A DNA stretch of 64,000 nt from an uncultured Lentisphaerota bacterium (GTDB lineage Bacteria > Verrucomicrobiota > Lentisphaeria > Oligosphaerales > CAITYL01). Below the pieces are notes generated by a model. The model had not been told where the DNA came from and made no database searches. It saw only the letters and a program-made list of their open reading frames with translations. Below, one piece after another: positions 1-7,821 of this stretch; the first letter of the stretch is position 1; each line of letters opens with the position of its first letter. A program made the translations under genes and the position numbers. The stretch is taken from contig CAIXRA010000025.1 in the NCBI GenBank assembly GCA_903921725.1, positions 62,001 to 126,000 on the forward strand. The letters are read 5' to 3'.

Positions 1-2601
1 ATAGCCGCTCCAGCCCTTCGGTTTGAACGGTGTGTCCTTGACGTACAGGGTCGCTGAGGCCGCCAGCCCGGCCGCCGGACTGCCGAACAGGTGCCGCGCC
101 GACACGGCCGCGGCCAGTTTTTCGAACGCCTTCACGCGCTCCGGCAGCTTCGCCAGCTCGACCGCGATCTGCGGCGGCACGAACTCCTCCAGCGACACCG
201 CCGTCGCTCCAAGCTCCTTGAAGGTGCCCGGCATGACCAGCTTCACGCCGTAGCGCCCCGTCGGCAGATAGGCCGGCAGCTCCGCCGCGAACTCCGCGGA
301 GCCGCGTGTGTCCAGCGTCACCGGGAAATCCTTGAACACCTTGCCGTCCGGCTTCACCACGCGGAAGATCACAGGGAACGGCACGGGCGGCCGCAGCGCC
401 GCGTCCCGCACCAGCGCCGCCGTGTGCAGCGTCTCGCCCGGACGGTAGATGCCGCGGTCGCTGAACAGGAACGCCTCGCTCTCCGCGCCGAGATACGCCG
501 CACCGCCGCTCCCGTCCACCGACACCCCGCCGCCCGAAAGCCGCACATACGAAAGATCCGCGCCGCGCGCGGCCGTCACCAGGGTCGGCTTCAGTTCCGC
601 CGGGCCCTTTTCGTCCTGGGCGCACGGCAGGAACGCCAGCCCCTGCGCGTCCGTCTTTGCACGGCCGAGCACGCGGCCGTTGTCGGCGTGCAGCGCCACC
701 TCGACATCGGCCGCCGGCTGCGCGTTCCGCAGTGAGTTCACCCACACCAGAAAGCCGTCCTTCGCGCTCTTGACCGAAAGCCCCAGGTCCGTCACCATCA
801 CCAGCCGCGTGACGCGGCTGCCGCGGTCGTAATACTCGTCGTGGTCGCCGTCCGGCTTCTGGCTGACCGCCAGTTGGTAAACGCCCCGCGGCTCGTCGCC
901 CGCCAGTTCGCGTAAATTCACGTACAGTTTTTGCTCCTTGTTCGGCGTGCCGGAAAACACAGCCTTCCGCTTCACGGCCGGCTCCGTCATCCGGGAAAAT
1001 GGGTTGCGTTCGTAATAGTACCCGTTGGTCGCACCCTTGCCGTTGGCGAAGAACACCAGGTTCTCCGGCAGCACCTTGCGCAGTTCGATGTGGCACTCCT
1101 TCACGTTCATCGCCTGCACCGGCACGTTCAGCGCGCCGTCGGGCGAGAGGATGCTGCCGTCCACCGCCAGGTCCAGCGCGGAGTCGCGGTTCGGCATCAC
1201 CACCGTGTGCACGACTTCCTCCGCCAGAATGCTGCCGTCCGCCGCCGGCATCCCCTTCTTGAAGGTGAACGTGTAGCTCGTTCCGGGCGCGAAGCCGCCG
1301 CTCACGCGGCAGCCGGAACACCACGACTCGGGCGGGATTACGGCAAGCTTCGCCACGGCCGGCTCGACCGTGATGTACGATTCCGCCGCCGCCAGATCCA
1401 GCGCCTTGCCGGTGCTGACATCGACGTTGCCCTCGCCGAACGCGGGGAACTGCGCCTCCAGCTTGTCCACGGTGAACTCGTTGCGGACCTGCACCTGCTT
1501 TACCGAATCCGCCGCCAGAGCGAACTCCGCACCACGCTTTGCCGGCGGCAACCCCTTCTTCACCGTCACCACCACGCCCGTCTCAGGCTCCTCCTCCGCC
1601 AGCCAGACAATCACATCGCGGGAGTTCATGTCCCCGACCCGTCGCCAGGCGATCGTCCGCTGCCCGTCGCCCGAGGCGACCGTGATGTATTTCTCCAGTT
1701 CCTTCGACTCAGGCGGCAGATTGAACGACAGCCTCAGCACCGGCTCTCCCTGCTCCGTTCGCCCCGTCTGCAACGCAGATTCCAGGCGCAGCGAGGGTGT
1801 CCGAAACTGGAACGCGCGCCTGCCCGTCAGCGCTTTCCCGTCCAGTGAACAAAATTCCTCCGGCAGTTCGGCCGAAAACTTCCGGCTCTCCCCGCCGCCC
1901 GCCCATTCACAAGAGGGCACAAACTGCAGGTCGCGCGTGCTGTTCCAGACGCAACTCCCGTCCACTTCATCATTGCCTTCCTCCCGCACCGCGGGTGCCG
2001 GGGCGCCGTCCGCCAACACTTTCCCGACCATCTCCGCCGGAACCATCTCCCGTGAAAAGCGCCAAACGATGCACTGCTGTCCGGAAAGCTCGTTCGTGCG
2101 GTTCAGCAGCTCCGCCGTTAGCGGCGCATTTGCGCCCGCCTTTTTCACCGCCGCCGCAATCTTCGCCGCATCTCCCGCCGAAAGTGCGGAGTCCGCACCG
2201 CCGCGCGCTGCCGCCAGCGAGGTCAGCTTCCCGATTCCCCAGCCGTTCAGCAGCAGGAAACACAGCGCCAGCGCAAACCACATCCAACCCGCCGGCCGCC
2301 CGCCCCCGGAGGCCGGCCCGCCGCAGCCGATTCCGCCGGGTTCAACTTTTCCGTCTTCCGCTTTCCGTTCTTCCGTTTTTCCTTTTCCAAAAGCCTCCGG
2401 CGGATCCATCTCCCCCAGCACCGCCTCCACATCGGCCACCGACGGCGTCTCCCCGCCGCGTTTCCGCAGCGCCTCGCAGATGTGGCTTTCGAGCTGCCGC
2501 AGCAGCTCCGCCTTCACCGAATCCGGGCGCGCGCCCAGATTGGCCCGAACCGCTTCCAGATACTCCCTGATCTTCGCCATCACTTCCGCCGTGAAACTCA
2601 T
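1..2601 (-). CDS. Bacterial alpha-2-macroglobulin with N-terminal HAAS-like domain (3' end outside window)
   Basis: Protease-trapping or envelope-defence protein of the bacterial alpha-2-macroglobulin (YfhM) family, probably anchored in the inner membrane and facing the periplasm. I read 867 codons without a stop from ATG at 2601, which has AGGAGG about ten bases upstream; the frame is still open at base 1. Residues 1-70 form a charged helical domain resembling the HAAS domains encoded next to PadR regulators. A Lys/Glu linker (75-90) and one membrane helix (about 105-125, motif WMWFALALCFLLL) follow. After that come MG-type beta domains with the family signature FSDRGIYRPGETLH near residue 700. 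The thioester region would lie beyond the left edge, so its presence is unknown. The gene follows padR on the same strand after about 135 bp. The linker is coded by a short-repeat family also found between other genes. Family certain, HAAS assignment likely. Confidence 0.85.
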   Translation of the reverse strand, partial: MSFTAEVMAKIREYLEAVRANLGARPDSVKAELLRQLESHICEALRKRGGETPSVADVEAVLGEMDPPEAFGKGKTEERKAEDGKVEPGGIGCGGPASGGGRPAGWMWFALALCFLLLNGWGIGKLTSLAAARGGADSALSAGDAAKIAAAVKKAGANAPLTAELLNRTNELSGQQCIVWRFSREMVPAEMVGKVLADGAPAPAVREEGNDEVDGSCVWNSTRDLQFVPSCEWAGGGESRKFSAELPEEFCSLDGKALTGRRAFQFRTPSLRLESALQTGRTEQGEPVLRLSFNLPPESKELEKYITVASGDGQRTIAWRRVGDMNSRDVIVWLAEEEPETGVVVTVKKGLPPAKRGAEFALAADSVKQVQVRNEFTVDKLEAQFPAFGEGNVDVSTGKALDLAAAESYITVEPAVAKLAVIPPESWCSGCRVSGGFAPGTSYTFTFKKGMPAADGSILAEEVVHTVVMPNRDSALDLAVDGSILSPDGALNVPVQAMNVKECHIELRKVLPENLVFFANGKGATNGYYYERNPFSRMTEPAVKRKAVFSGTPNKEQKLYVNLRELAGDEPRGVYQLAVSQKPDGDHDEYYDRGSRVTRLVMVTDLGLSVKSAKDGFLVWVNSLRNAQPAADVEVALHADNGRVLGRAKTDAQGLAFLPCAQDEKGPAELKPTLVTAARGADLSYVRLSGGGVSVDGSGGAAYLGAESEAFLFSDRGIYRPGETLHTAALVRDAALRPPVPFPVIFRVVKPDGKVFKDFPVTLDTRGSAEFAAELPAYLPTGRYGVKLVMPGTFKELGATAVSLEEFVPPQIAVELAKLPERVKAFEKLAAAVSARHLFGSPAAGLAASATLYVKDTPFKPKGWSGY
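2344..2387. repeat. TTCC-octamer repeat tract inside the A2M linker
   Basis: On the plus strand the tract is a run of 6-8 bp units each ending in TTCC (GTCTTCC, GCTTTCC, GTTCTTCC, GTTTTTCC). It matches the perfect octamer array at 30149-30260. Here it is translated on the minus strand into the Lys/Glu linker between the HAAS-like domain and the membrane helix. Confidence 0.7.
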
Positions 2602-2700
2602 CTTGCCCGTCCTCCTGCACCTGACCCGTTGCTGTTGTTTCAACCCTTATACCGCCAGCCGACGCCGGCGGAAAAATTGCATGATTGCGCTTGTGGTTGT

Positions 2701-2770
2701 CGATGCCCATCGATGCCCGTCGAAGGTTATCGGTGGTTATCGACGGTTGTCGACGATTGTCGACGATTCC
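2701..2770. repeat. Seven-unit 10-bp repeat array after padR
   Basis: Seven contiguous 10-bp units fill this stretch exactly, each starting CGA or CGG (for example CGATGCCCAT, CGACGGTTGT, CGACGATTGT), so TCG recurs every 10 bp. The same unit family makes a larger array at 54103-54292. The array supplies the last codons and the TAA stop of padR and lies in the spacer before the A2M gene. Confidence 0.85.
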
Positions 2771-3096
2771 GTCTTCCCCGCCTGCAGCACCCCGATCGCC
2801 TTGACAAGCAGTTCCCAGTACGCGTTCATTTCCGCCACGCGGAGCCTGCCGGTGACGGTCAGCGAAAAATAACGCCGCGGCGGGCCGGCGGACGACGGCA
2901 CGTCGCGCACCTTCAGCAACTCCTCGTCCCGCAGCCGGGAGAGGATCGGGTACACCGTGCTTTCTGAAACGGACAGCTCCTCAATCCCCTTCAACGCCTG
3001 CACAATCTCGTAGCCATAGCTTTCGCCGTGGCGGAGAACGTTGAGGACGCAGAACTCGAGAAGCCCCTTGCGCAACTGTGTGATCCAACCGTTCAT
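2737..3096 (-). CDS. PadR-family transcriptional regulator
   Basis: Small winged-helix repressor of the PadR family, 119 residues. The N-terminus (QLRKGLLEFCVLNVLRHG), the recognition part (SESTVYPILSRLRDEELLK) and the wing (GPPRRYFSLTVTG) are typical. I chose ATG at 3096 because GGAG lies seven bases upstream; an in-frame ATG at 3111 lacks a ribosome site. The next gene downstream encodes a HAAS-A2M protein; PadR regulators are commonly paired with HAAS-domain membrane proteins, so this PadR probably controls its own operon. The last ten codons and the stop fall inside the 10-bp repeat array, so the C-terminal tail (about residues 109-119) is repeat-derived and unlikely to be functional. Confidence 0.93.
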   Translation of the reverse strand: MNGWITQLRKGLLEFCVLNVLRHGESYGYEIVQALKGIEELSVSESTVYPILSRLRDEELLKVRDVPSSAGPPRRYFSLTVTGRLRVAEMNAYWELLVKAIGVLQAGKTESSTIVDNRR

Positions 3097-3128
3097 GGCA
3101 CTACTCCGCATTGGGTACTACGTCAAGC

Positions 3129-3156
3129 AAAGTAGCATGCCTTGGAAAGGCGTCAA
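3129..3156 (-). promoter_or_regulatory. Probable promoter of padR-A2M
   Basis: On the minus strand, TTGACG (3156-3151), 16 bp, then TACTTT (3134-3129). A GTAGTAC / AGTAGT pair lies between the -10 and the chosen padR start and could be the autoregulatory operator; that is inference. Confidence 0.6.
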
Positions 3157-3331
3157 GGGGTCTGGAAAAGTTTTTTCGTTGTCCCGGTCGGGCGGCCGGC
3201 CCGATCCTCACGGCCTGCGGGATTGTGCGGAATCCGCGGCGCGTTATACTAACCGGCACTTTCAGCGATGAACCACCGGAAACGCCAAACGCTTCATGCT
3301 TTCGCACAACACTCAAACCGAATTCCGAAGT

Positions 3332-3383
3332 CCCGCGCTCAAAGCCGAAGCCCGGCATTCGAGAATCGGGAATCAGCTTCAGC
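3332..3383. repeat. 52-bp repeat upstream of rodA (copy 1 of 2)
   Basis: Begins CCCGCGCTCAAA and aligns without gaps to 28795-28846, upstream of the LolC/E-type permease gene, at about 38 of 52 positions. Both copies precede a plus-strand membrane-protein gene. Confidence 0.6.
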
Positions 3384-3406
3384 ATTGCCGCCATCTTCTG
3401 GGGCGG

Positions 3407-4552
3407 ATGGACTTCTCGCTGCTCTTCTGCACGCTCGTGCTGCTGGCCGTCGGCGTGCTGACGATTTACGGCGCGGGACAGAAGGCGGGCGGCACCTTCG
3501 AACATTACTGGCAGCGGCAGCTGTACGGCATCGGCATCGGCGCCGCCGCCTTCATTATCTGTTCACTGGTGGATTACCGGACAATCGGGCGCGAGGCGTG
3601 GCTGTTCTACGGCGCCGCCATCTTCCTTCTACTGCTGGTGCTGGCGACGGGGCTTGTGGTGAACCGTTCGCGCAGCTGGATCTCCGTGCTGCCCGGCTTC
3701 ACCCTCCAGCCGGCCGAAATCGCCAAGCCGGCCACGCTCTTCTTCCTGGCATGGGCCCTCTCGCGGCCTGCGCTGCGCCTGCGGGGGGCTGCCTCGCTGA
3801 TCCCCCACCTCCTGCTGCTCGCCCTGCCCGTCACGCTCATCATGCTGCAGCCGGACGTGGGGACCGCGCTGGTGTTCGCCGGCATCACCGCCCCGGTCTT
3901 CTTCCTCGCCGGCTTCCGCTGGAAATGGGTGGCCGCGTGCCTCGCCGTCCTGATCCTCGCCGCCATCCCGCTCTCCTACTATGTGACGCGGCCGGATCCG
4001 CCGCCCGGCGCACCGCCGAAGAGCGGCATGTCGAAAATGATGGAGGACGAACGCATCCGCATCCGCAACCGCCTGGGAACCTTCATTAATCCAGGCGCGG
4101 ACAGCATGGGCACCGGCTGGAACGCGCGTCAGGCCATGATGGCCGTCGGCAGCGGCGGCGCCGCCGGCAAGGGGTTCATGAAGGGAACCATGCACGAACT
4201 GGGGTTCCTGCCGCGCACCGTCGCGCCAACCGACTTCATCTTCTCCGTGATCGGCGAGGAGAACGGCTTTGCTGGCTCCGTCGTCGTGCTCGGCGCCTTC
4301 CTGGTCATCATCCTGCGCTGCCTGCGCATCGCAAGCCAGGCGGACGACGACTTCGGCGGGTTCATCACCGTGGGCGTGGCGGGGCTGTTCTTCACCCACG
4401 CCTACATCAACATCGGCATGAACGTGCAGGCGTCGCCGATCATCGGCATCCCGCTCCCGCTCATCAGCTACGGCGGCTCTTTCATCATCAGCACGCTGAT
4501 CTGCCTCGGCCTCGTCCAAAGCGTCCACATCCACCGCCACAGGACGGAATGA
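3407..4552 (+). CDS. rodA: RodA/FtsW-family lipid II polymerase (RodA-like)
   Basis: SEDS-family peptidoglycan glycosyltransferase that polymerises lipid II in the inner membrane, most like RodA of the elongasome. About ten hydrophobic helices are visible. Conserved segments include the family's GSGGAAGKGF loop, LPRTVAPTDFIFSVIGEE and the C-terminal PLPLISYGGS. ATG at 3407, preceded by GGGGCGG, gives 381 residues, close to the usual RodA length; an upstream in-frame ATG (3296) would add 37 polar residues partly coded by a repeat and is less likely. No mreBCD or penicillin-binding protein gene is in the window, so RodA rather than FtsW rests on length and sequence only. Confidence 0.9.
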   Translation: MDFSLLFCTLVLLAVGVLTIYGAGQKAGGTFEHYWQRQLYGIGIGAAAFIICSLVDYRTIGREAWLFYGAAIFLLLLVLATGLVVNRSRSWISVLPGFTLQPAEIAKPATLFFLAWALSRPALRLRGAASLIPHLLLLALPVTLIMLQPDVGTALVFAGITAPVFFLAGFRWKWVAACLAVLILAAIPLSYYVTRPDPPPGAPPKSGMSKMMEDERIRIRNRLGTFINPGADSMGTGWNARQAMMAVGSGGAAGKGFMKGTMHELGFLPRTVAPTDFIFSVIGEENGFAGSVVVLGAFLVIILRCLRIASQADDDFGGFITVGVAGLFFTHAYINIGMNVQASPIIGIPLPLISYGGSFIISTLICLGLVQSVHIHRHRTE

Positions 4553-4630
4553 GGCGAAGGCCGCACGAAATGGCATGCCGGTCGGCGTGCCGGAAAACGC
4601 AGACACCCCCGCGTATCCGTGGCACGCTCG

Positions 4631-5674
4631 CTATTCCACCGGCAGTTCCGGCTGAAGCGGCGGCAGGCCGGGGCCACCGCCGCCAGGAAGGCCGAAGCGC
4701 TGCGCCGCCTTGTCGGTGGCGACGCGCCCCTGCGGAGTCCGCATCAGGTAGCCTTCCTGGATGAGGAACGGCTCGTACACGTCCTCGATCGTGCTCTCCT
4801 CTTCGCTGAGGGCGACGGAGAGGTTCTTGATGCCGACGGGCCCGCCCTTGAACTTGAAGAGGATTGCCTCCAGCAGACGCGTGTCCATCTCGTCCAGGCC
4901 GGTCTCGTCGATGTCCAGCATCTTCAGCGCGGCGTCGGCAAGCTTGCGGGTGATGACCTTGTGGTTCTTGACCTGCACGTAGTCGCGGACCCAGCGCAGG
5001 AGGTTGTTGGCAATGCGCGGGGTGCCGCGGCAGCGGCGGGCGACCTCGAACAGCCCCTCCGGCTCCGCGTCCACGCCGAGGATGCCGGCGGAGCGCGTCA
5101 GGATCCGCTGCAGCTCCGGCGTGTGGTAATAGTCCAGGCGGCAGGTCATGCCAAAGCGTGAGCGCAGCGGCGCGGAGATGCGCCCCTGCCGCGTGGTGGC
5201 GCCGATCAGCGTGAAGTGCGGGATGTTCAGGCGGACGGAGCGCGAGCCGGCTCCCTGGTCGAGCATGATGTCGATGACATAGTCCTCCATCGCGCTGTAG
5301 AGGTATTCCTCGATCGCCATCGGCAGGCGGTGGATCTCGTCGATGAACAGAACATCGCCATCCCCCAGCCCGGTGAGCAGTCCGGCCAGGTCGCCCGGCT
5401 TCTCGATGACCGGACCGCTGGTGGATTTCACCTGCACGCCGCGGGTGTTGGCGATGATGTACGCCAGCGTCGTCTTGCCCAGCCCCGGCGGCCCGCAGAG
5501 CAGCAGGTGCGAGAGCGGCTCGTTGCGCTCCTTCGCCGCCTGAACCATGATCTGGAGCCGCTCCTTGACCCGCTCCTGGCCGGGAAAGTCCGCAAAGCTC
5601 TGTGGCCGCAGCGAAACGTCCGCGGTCTCTTCCTTCTGGTTCAGCTGCGAGGTGATGAAGCGTTCTTTTTGCAT
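4631..5674 (-). CDS. ruvB: Holliday junction branch migration helicase RuvB
   Basis: AAA+ motor of the RuvAB complex that drives branch migration of Holliday junctions. 347 residues, normal length. Visible motifs are Walker A (GPPGLGKTT), Walker B (LFIDEIHR), sensor 1 (GATTR), the arginine finger region (RSRFGM) and the C-terminal winged helix ending MRTPQGR. ATG at 5674 has AGGA eight bases upstream. It lies downstream of ruvA on the same strand but is separated by 187 bp that holds a large inverted repeat. ruvC is not in the window. A copy of the GCGGANTCCGC palindrome codes part of the RTPQ motif. Confidence 0.98.
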   Translation of the reverse strand: MQKERFITSQLNQKEETADVSLRPQSFADFPGQERVKERLQIMVQAAKERNEPLSHLLLCGPPGLGKTTLAYIIANTRGVQVKSTSGPVIEKPGDLAGLLTGLGDGDVLFIDEIHRLPMAIEEYLYSAMEDYVIDIMLDQGAGSRSVRLNIPHFTLIGATTRQGRISAPLRSRFGMTCRLDYYHTPELQRILTRSAGILGVDAEPEGLFEVARRCRGTPRIANNLLRWVRDYVQVKNHKVITRKLADAALKMLDIDETGLDEMDTRLLEAILFKFKGGPVGIKNLSVALSEEESTIEDVYEPFLIQEGYLMRTPQGRVATDKAAQRFGLPGGGGPGLPPLQPELPVE

Positions 5675-5690
5675 GGGACCATCCTAACTT

Positions 5691-5849
5691 GAACAGAAGG
5701 CGCAAAGACACAAAGGAAAAATAAGAGCCGGATAAAGGTGTAAACGGAGATGCACTGGTCGTACTTCAGCGACACCAGCGTTGACTTCTCTCGGCTCCCT
5801 CCGTTTTTTCGTTTTCCTTGTTCCCTTTGCGTCTTTGCGCCTTCTGTTC
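5691..5849. repeat. Inverted repeat between ruvA and ruvB
   Basis: Arms 5691-5717 and 5823-5849 are reverse complements at 25 of 27 positions, with about 105 bp between them. Each arm contains the GCGCAAAGAC / GTCTTTGCGC core. A third, diverged copy is at 39321-39346. No transposase or direct target repeat is visible. Confidence 0.85.
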
Positions 5850-5861
5850 AATCTTTTTTCT

Positions 5862-6491
5862 TCACCCGTTCAGCAACTGGAGCGCGCGGCGGATGAGGTT
5901 CTGGACGTTCTGCTCGGCGGCGGGCAGGTCGGTGCAGAGCTGGCCGACCGCTTTCTGCGCCTGATCGGCCTTGAATCCGAGCGTGGTCAGCGCGGCGACC
6001 GCATCCTGCGCGTCGCGCCCCGCAACGCCCCTCACCGGCGCGCCAGCCGCGGCACCGGCGACGCCGAGCACGGCCGCGGGCGCGATCTCCGCCACCTTGT
6101 CCTTCAACTCGACCACCAGCCGCTCCGCAGTGCGCTTACCGACGCCGTTGAGCTTGGACAACCCCTTGATGTCACCCGCCGCGACAAGCTGGCAGAAGGC
6201 GTCCACCTCGACGCCGCTCAGGATGCCGATGGCGACCTTCGGCCCGATGCCGCTGACCTTGTCCATGAGCAGGCGGAACAACTGCCGCTCCCGCGCCGTG
6301 GCGAAACCGTAGAGCACCACCGCGTCCTCCCGCACATGATGGTGCGTGAGCAGCGTCACCGTCTCGCCGACGCGCGGCAGCTTGTCGTACGTGCTCATCG
6401 GGATGGTGACGGCATAGCCGACCCCGCCGACGTCCACGACGACCTCGGTGATCTCGCACTCGATCAGTTTTCCGGTCAGACGCGCGATCAT
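5862..6491 (-). CDS. ruvA: Holliday junction DNA-binding subunit RuvA
   Basis: Tetrameric junction-binding partner of RuvB. 209 residues starting MIARLTGKL, which matches the family N-terminus; AGGAG lies seven bases upstream of ATG 6491. The OB-fold domain I is followed by the helix-hairpin-helix region (SGIGPKVAIGILSG and LNGVGKRTAERLVVELKDK) and a C-terminal domain III (about 160-209) that contacts RuvB. An in-frame ATG at 6536 would add 15 residues read from a degenerate repeat (6505-6537) and is rejected. Followed by ruvB. Confidence 0.98.
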   Translation of the reverse strand: MIARLTGKLIECEITEVVVDVGGVGYAVTIPMSTYDKLPRVGETVTLLTHHHVREDAVVLYGFATARERQLFRLLMDKVSGIGPKVAIGILSGVEVDAFCQLVAAGDIKGLSKLNGVGKRTAERLVVELKDKVAEIAPAAVLGVAGAAAGAPVRGVAGRDAQDAVAALTTLGFKADQAQKAVGQLCTDLPAAEQNVQNLIRRALQLLNG

Positions 6492-6532
6492 GGGGACTCC
6501 TGTATACCCACAGATTACACCGATTTCGCAGA

Positions 6533-6883
6533 TCAATACACCATGATCATCGCCAGAATCACCAAGGGTTCGGTTCCGGTCGCCTCGACGGCATGGCCGG
6601 CACCGTTGCCGGTCAGGACGGTGTCGCCGGCGGCGACGGGGAATTTCCGCTCGTCCTCCGTGACGAACCCGCTGCCGCTGATGATGTAATAGACTTCCTC
6701 TTCGCCGGCATGGTCATGGTAGCCGATGCTGCTGCCGGGCTCCAGCGTCATGCGGGCGCAGAGGCGGGTCTTCGACTTCAGTTCGGCGCCCGGCTGCCAG
6801 AGCGTCTCAATCCTCACGCTGCCGTCGCCGCCGCGCATCTCCTCGCGGATCTCCGTGGAAAAGCCGCCGTTCTGCCGGATCAT
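6533..6883 (-). CDS. Small cupin-domain protein
   Basis: Single-domain cupin of 116 residues; the substrate is unknown. Cupin motif 1 is visible as GYHDHAGEEEVYYIISGSG and motif 2 as GDTVLTGNGAGHAVE, with metal-binding His/Glu residues in place, so it probably binds a divalent metal. Its ATG overlaps the stop codon of the upstream glycosyltransferase (ATGA, 6883-6880), which implies translational coupling. A role in sugar or envelope metabolism is possible from that partner but not shown by the sequence. Confidence 0.88.
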   Translation of the reverse strand: MIRQNGGFSTEIREEMRGGDGSVRIETLWQPGAELKSKTRLCARMTLEPGSSIGYHDHAGEEEVYYIISGSGFVTEDERKFPVAAGDTVLTGNGAGHAVEATGTEPLVILAMIMVY

Positions 6884-7686
6884 GCGTTTTTCTCCTTGTC
6901 CCCGAACCGTTCCAGTTCCCAGAGTTTGGCCTGCTTGACGGCGACGTAGTACGCGGTGTTCAGCGCGGTCAGCAGCCCCGGGAATCCGTCGAGAAACCCG
7001 CACTTGAAGAAATAGTCGCGGACAAAACGCGCCGCGGGACGCGTCGCGAGCTTGAAGAACGAGGCGCGCTTCCCATTGCGCAGGTCGTCGCCCGCGGCGA
7101 TGGTGGAGTAGGCGTCCACCTTTTCGACCAGCGCCGCGATGTTCTCGTAGGAATAGTGGTTGTAGAGATTTTTGAAGTGGGCGGTGGCGCCCTCGATGCG
7201 CGGCGTGGCGTGCAGGTCGCCCAGCCATTTGCCGGAGGCCTTGTGGTACAGGCGGATTTCGGCATCGGAGGCCGGCGCCCAGCCACCGTGGCGAATCCAG
7301 CGGCCGAGAAAAAATGTGATGCGGTGGGCGAGGTAGCCGCGTATCCTCTGCGCGTCAGGACGCAGCGCGTTGCGCGCCAGTTCCTTCCGGATTTCGGCTA
7401 CGAGCTCCGGCGTAACCTCCTCGTCGGCGTCGGCAAAGACGACCCAATCGTGGGCGCACTGGTCGGCGGCGAACTGGTACTGGTCGCGGAAGCCGGGCCA
7501 GGGGCGCTGGATGACCCTTGCGCCGCAGCGCGTTGCGATCTCCGCCGTGCCATCGGTGCTGAACGAGTCCACCACAACCAGCTCGTCCACCCATGAAAGC
7601 GACTTCAGCGCCTTCTCCACGGTGCGGGCGTTGTTGAAGGTGATCATGTATCCCGAAACGGGGATCGGTGCTGTTTCTTCCGCCAC
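6880..7686 (-). CDS. Family 2 glycosyltransferase (WaaE/KdtX-like)
   Basis: Inverting nucleotide-sugar transferase of family GT2, similar in layout to the lipopolysaccharide core glucosyltransferases WaaE/KdtX. Visible are GYMITFNNARTVEKAL at the nucleotide-binding start, VVDSFSTDGT, and the DxD-type metal site in VVFADADEEVTPEL. I chose GTG at 7686 (AAGGA six bases upstream, 268 residues), because upstream residues in the longer frame look non-coding. Coupled by a 4-bp overlap to the cupin gene. It probably acts on a surface glycan, with acceptor unknown. Confidence 0.88.
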   Translation of the reverse strand: MAEETAPIPVSGYMITFNNARTVEKALKSLSWVDELVVVDSFSTDGTAEIATRCGARVIQRPWPGFRDQYQFAADQCAHDWVVFADADEEVTPELVAEIRKELARNALRPDAQRIRGYLAHRITFFLGRWIRHGGWAPASDAEIRLYHKASGKWLGDLHATPRIEGATAHFKNLYNHYSYENIAALVEKVDAYSTIAAGDDLRNGKRASFFKLATRPAARFVRDYFFKCGFLDGFPGLLTALNTAYYVAVKQAKLWELERFGDKEKNA

Positions 7687-7821
7687 GGAGCGTCCTTTCC
7701 TGCCGGATTCCGCCTCCCCCGCCCTCGCTGCCGGATTTCGGTAGGAGAGAATCCGATTATGGCGAAGAAATGTAAGGTATAACCGGCAGCTTTGCAACAG
7801 CGGCGGCAAAATCGGGATCGG

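Noticed and set aside
1..2600. Long plus-strand frames with Arg/His/Pro-rich products
   Set aside because: They are the complement of the A2M gene, with biased composition and no ribosome sites or domains.
6505..6537. Extended RuvA N-terminus
   Set aside because: The extra residues come from a degenerate CAGATT-type repeat; MIARLTGKL is the normal RuvA start and has the ribosome site.
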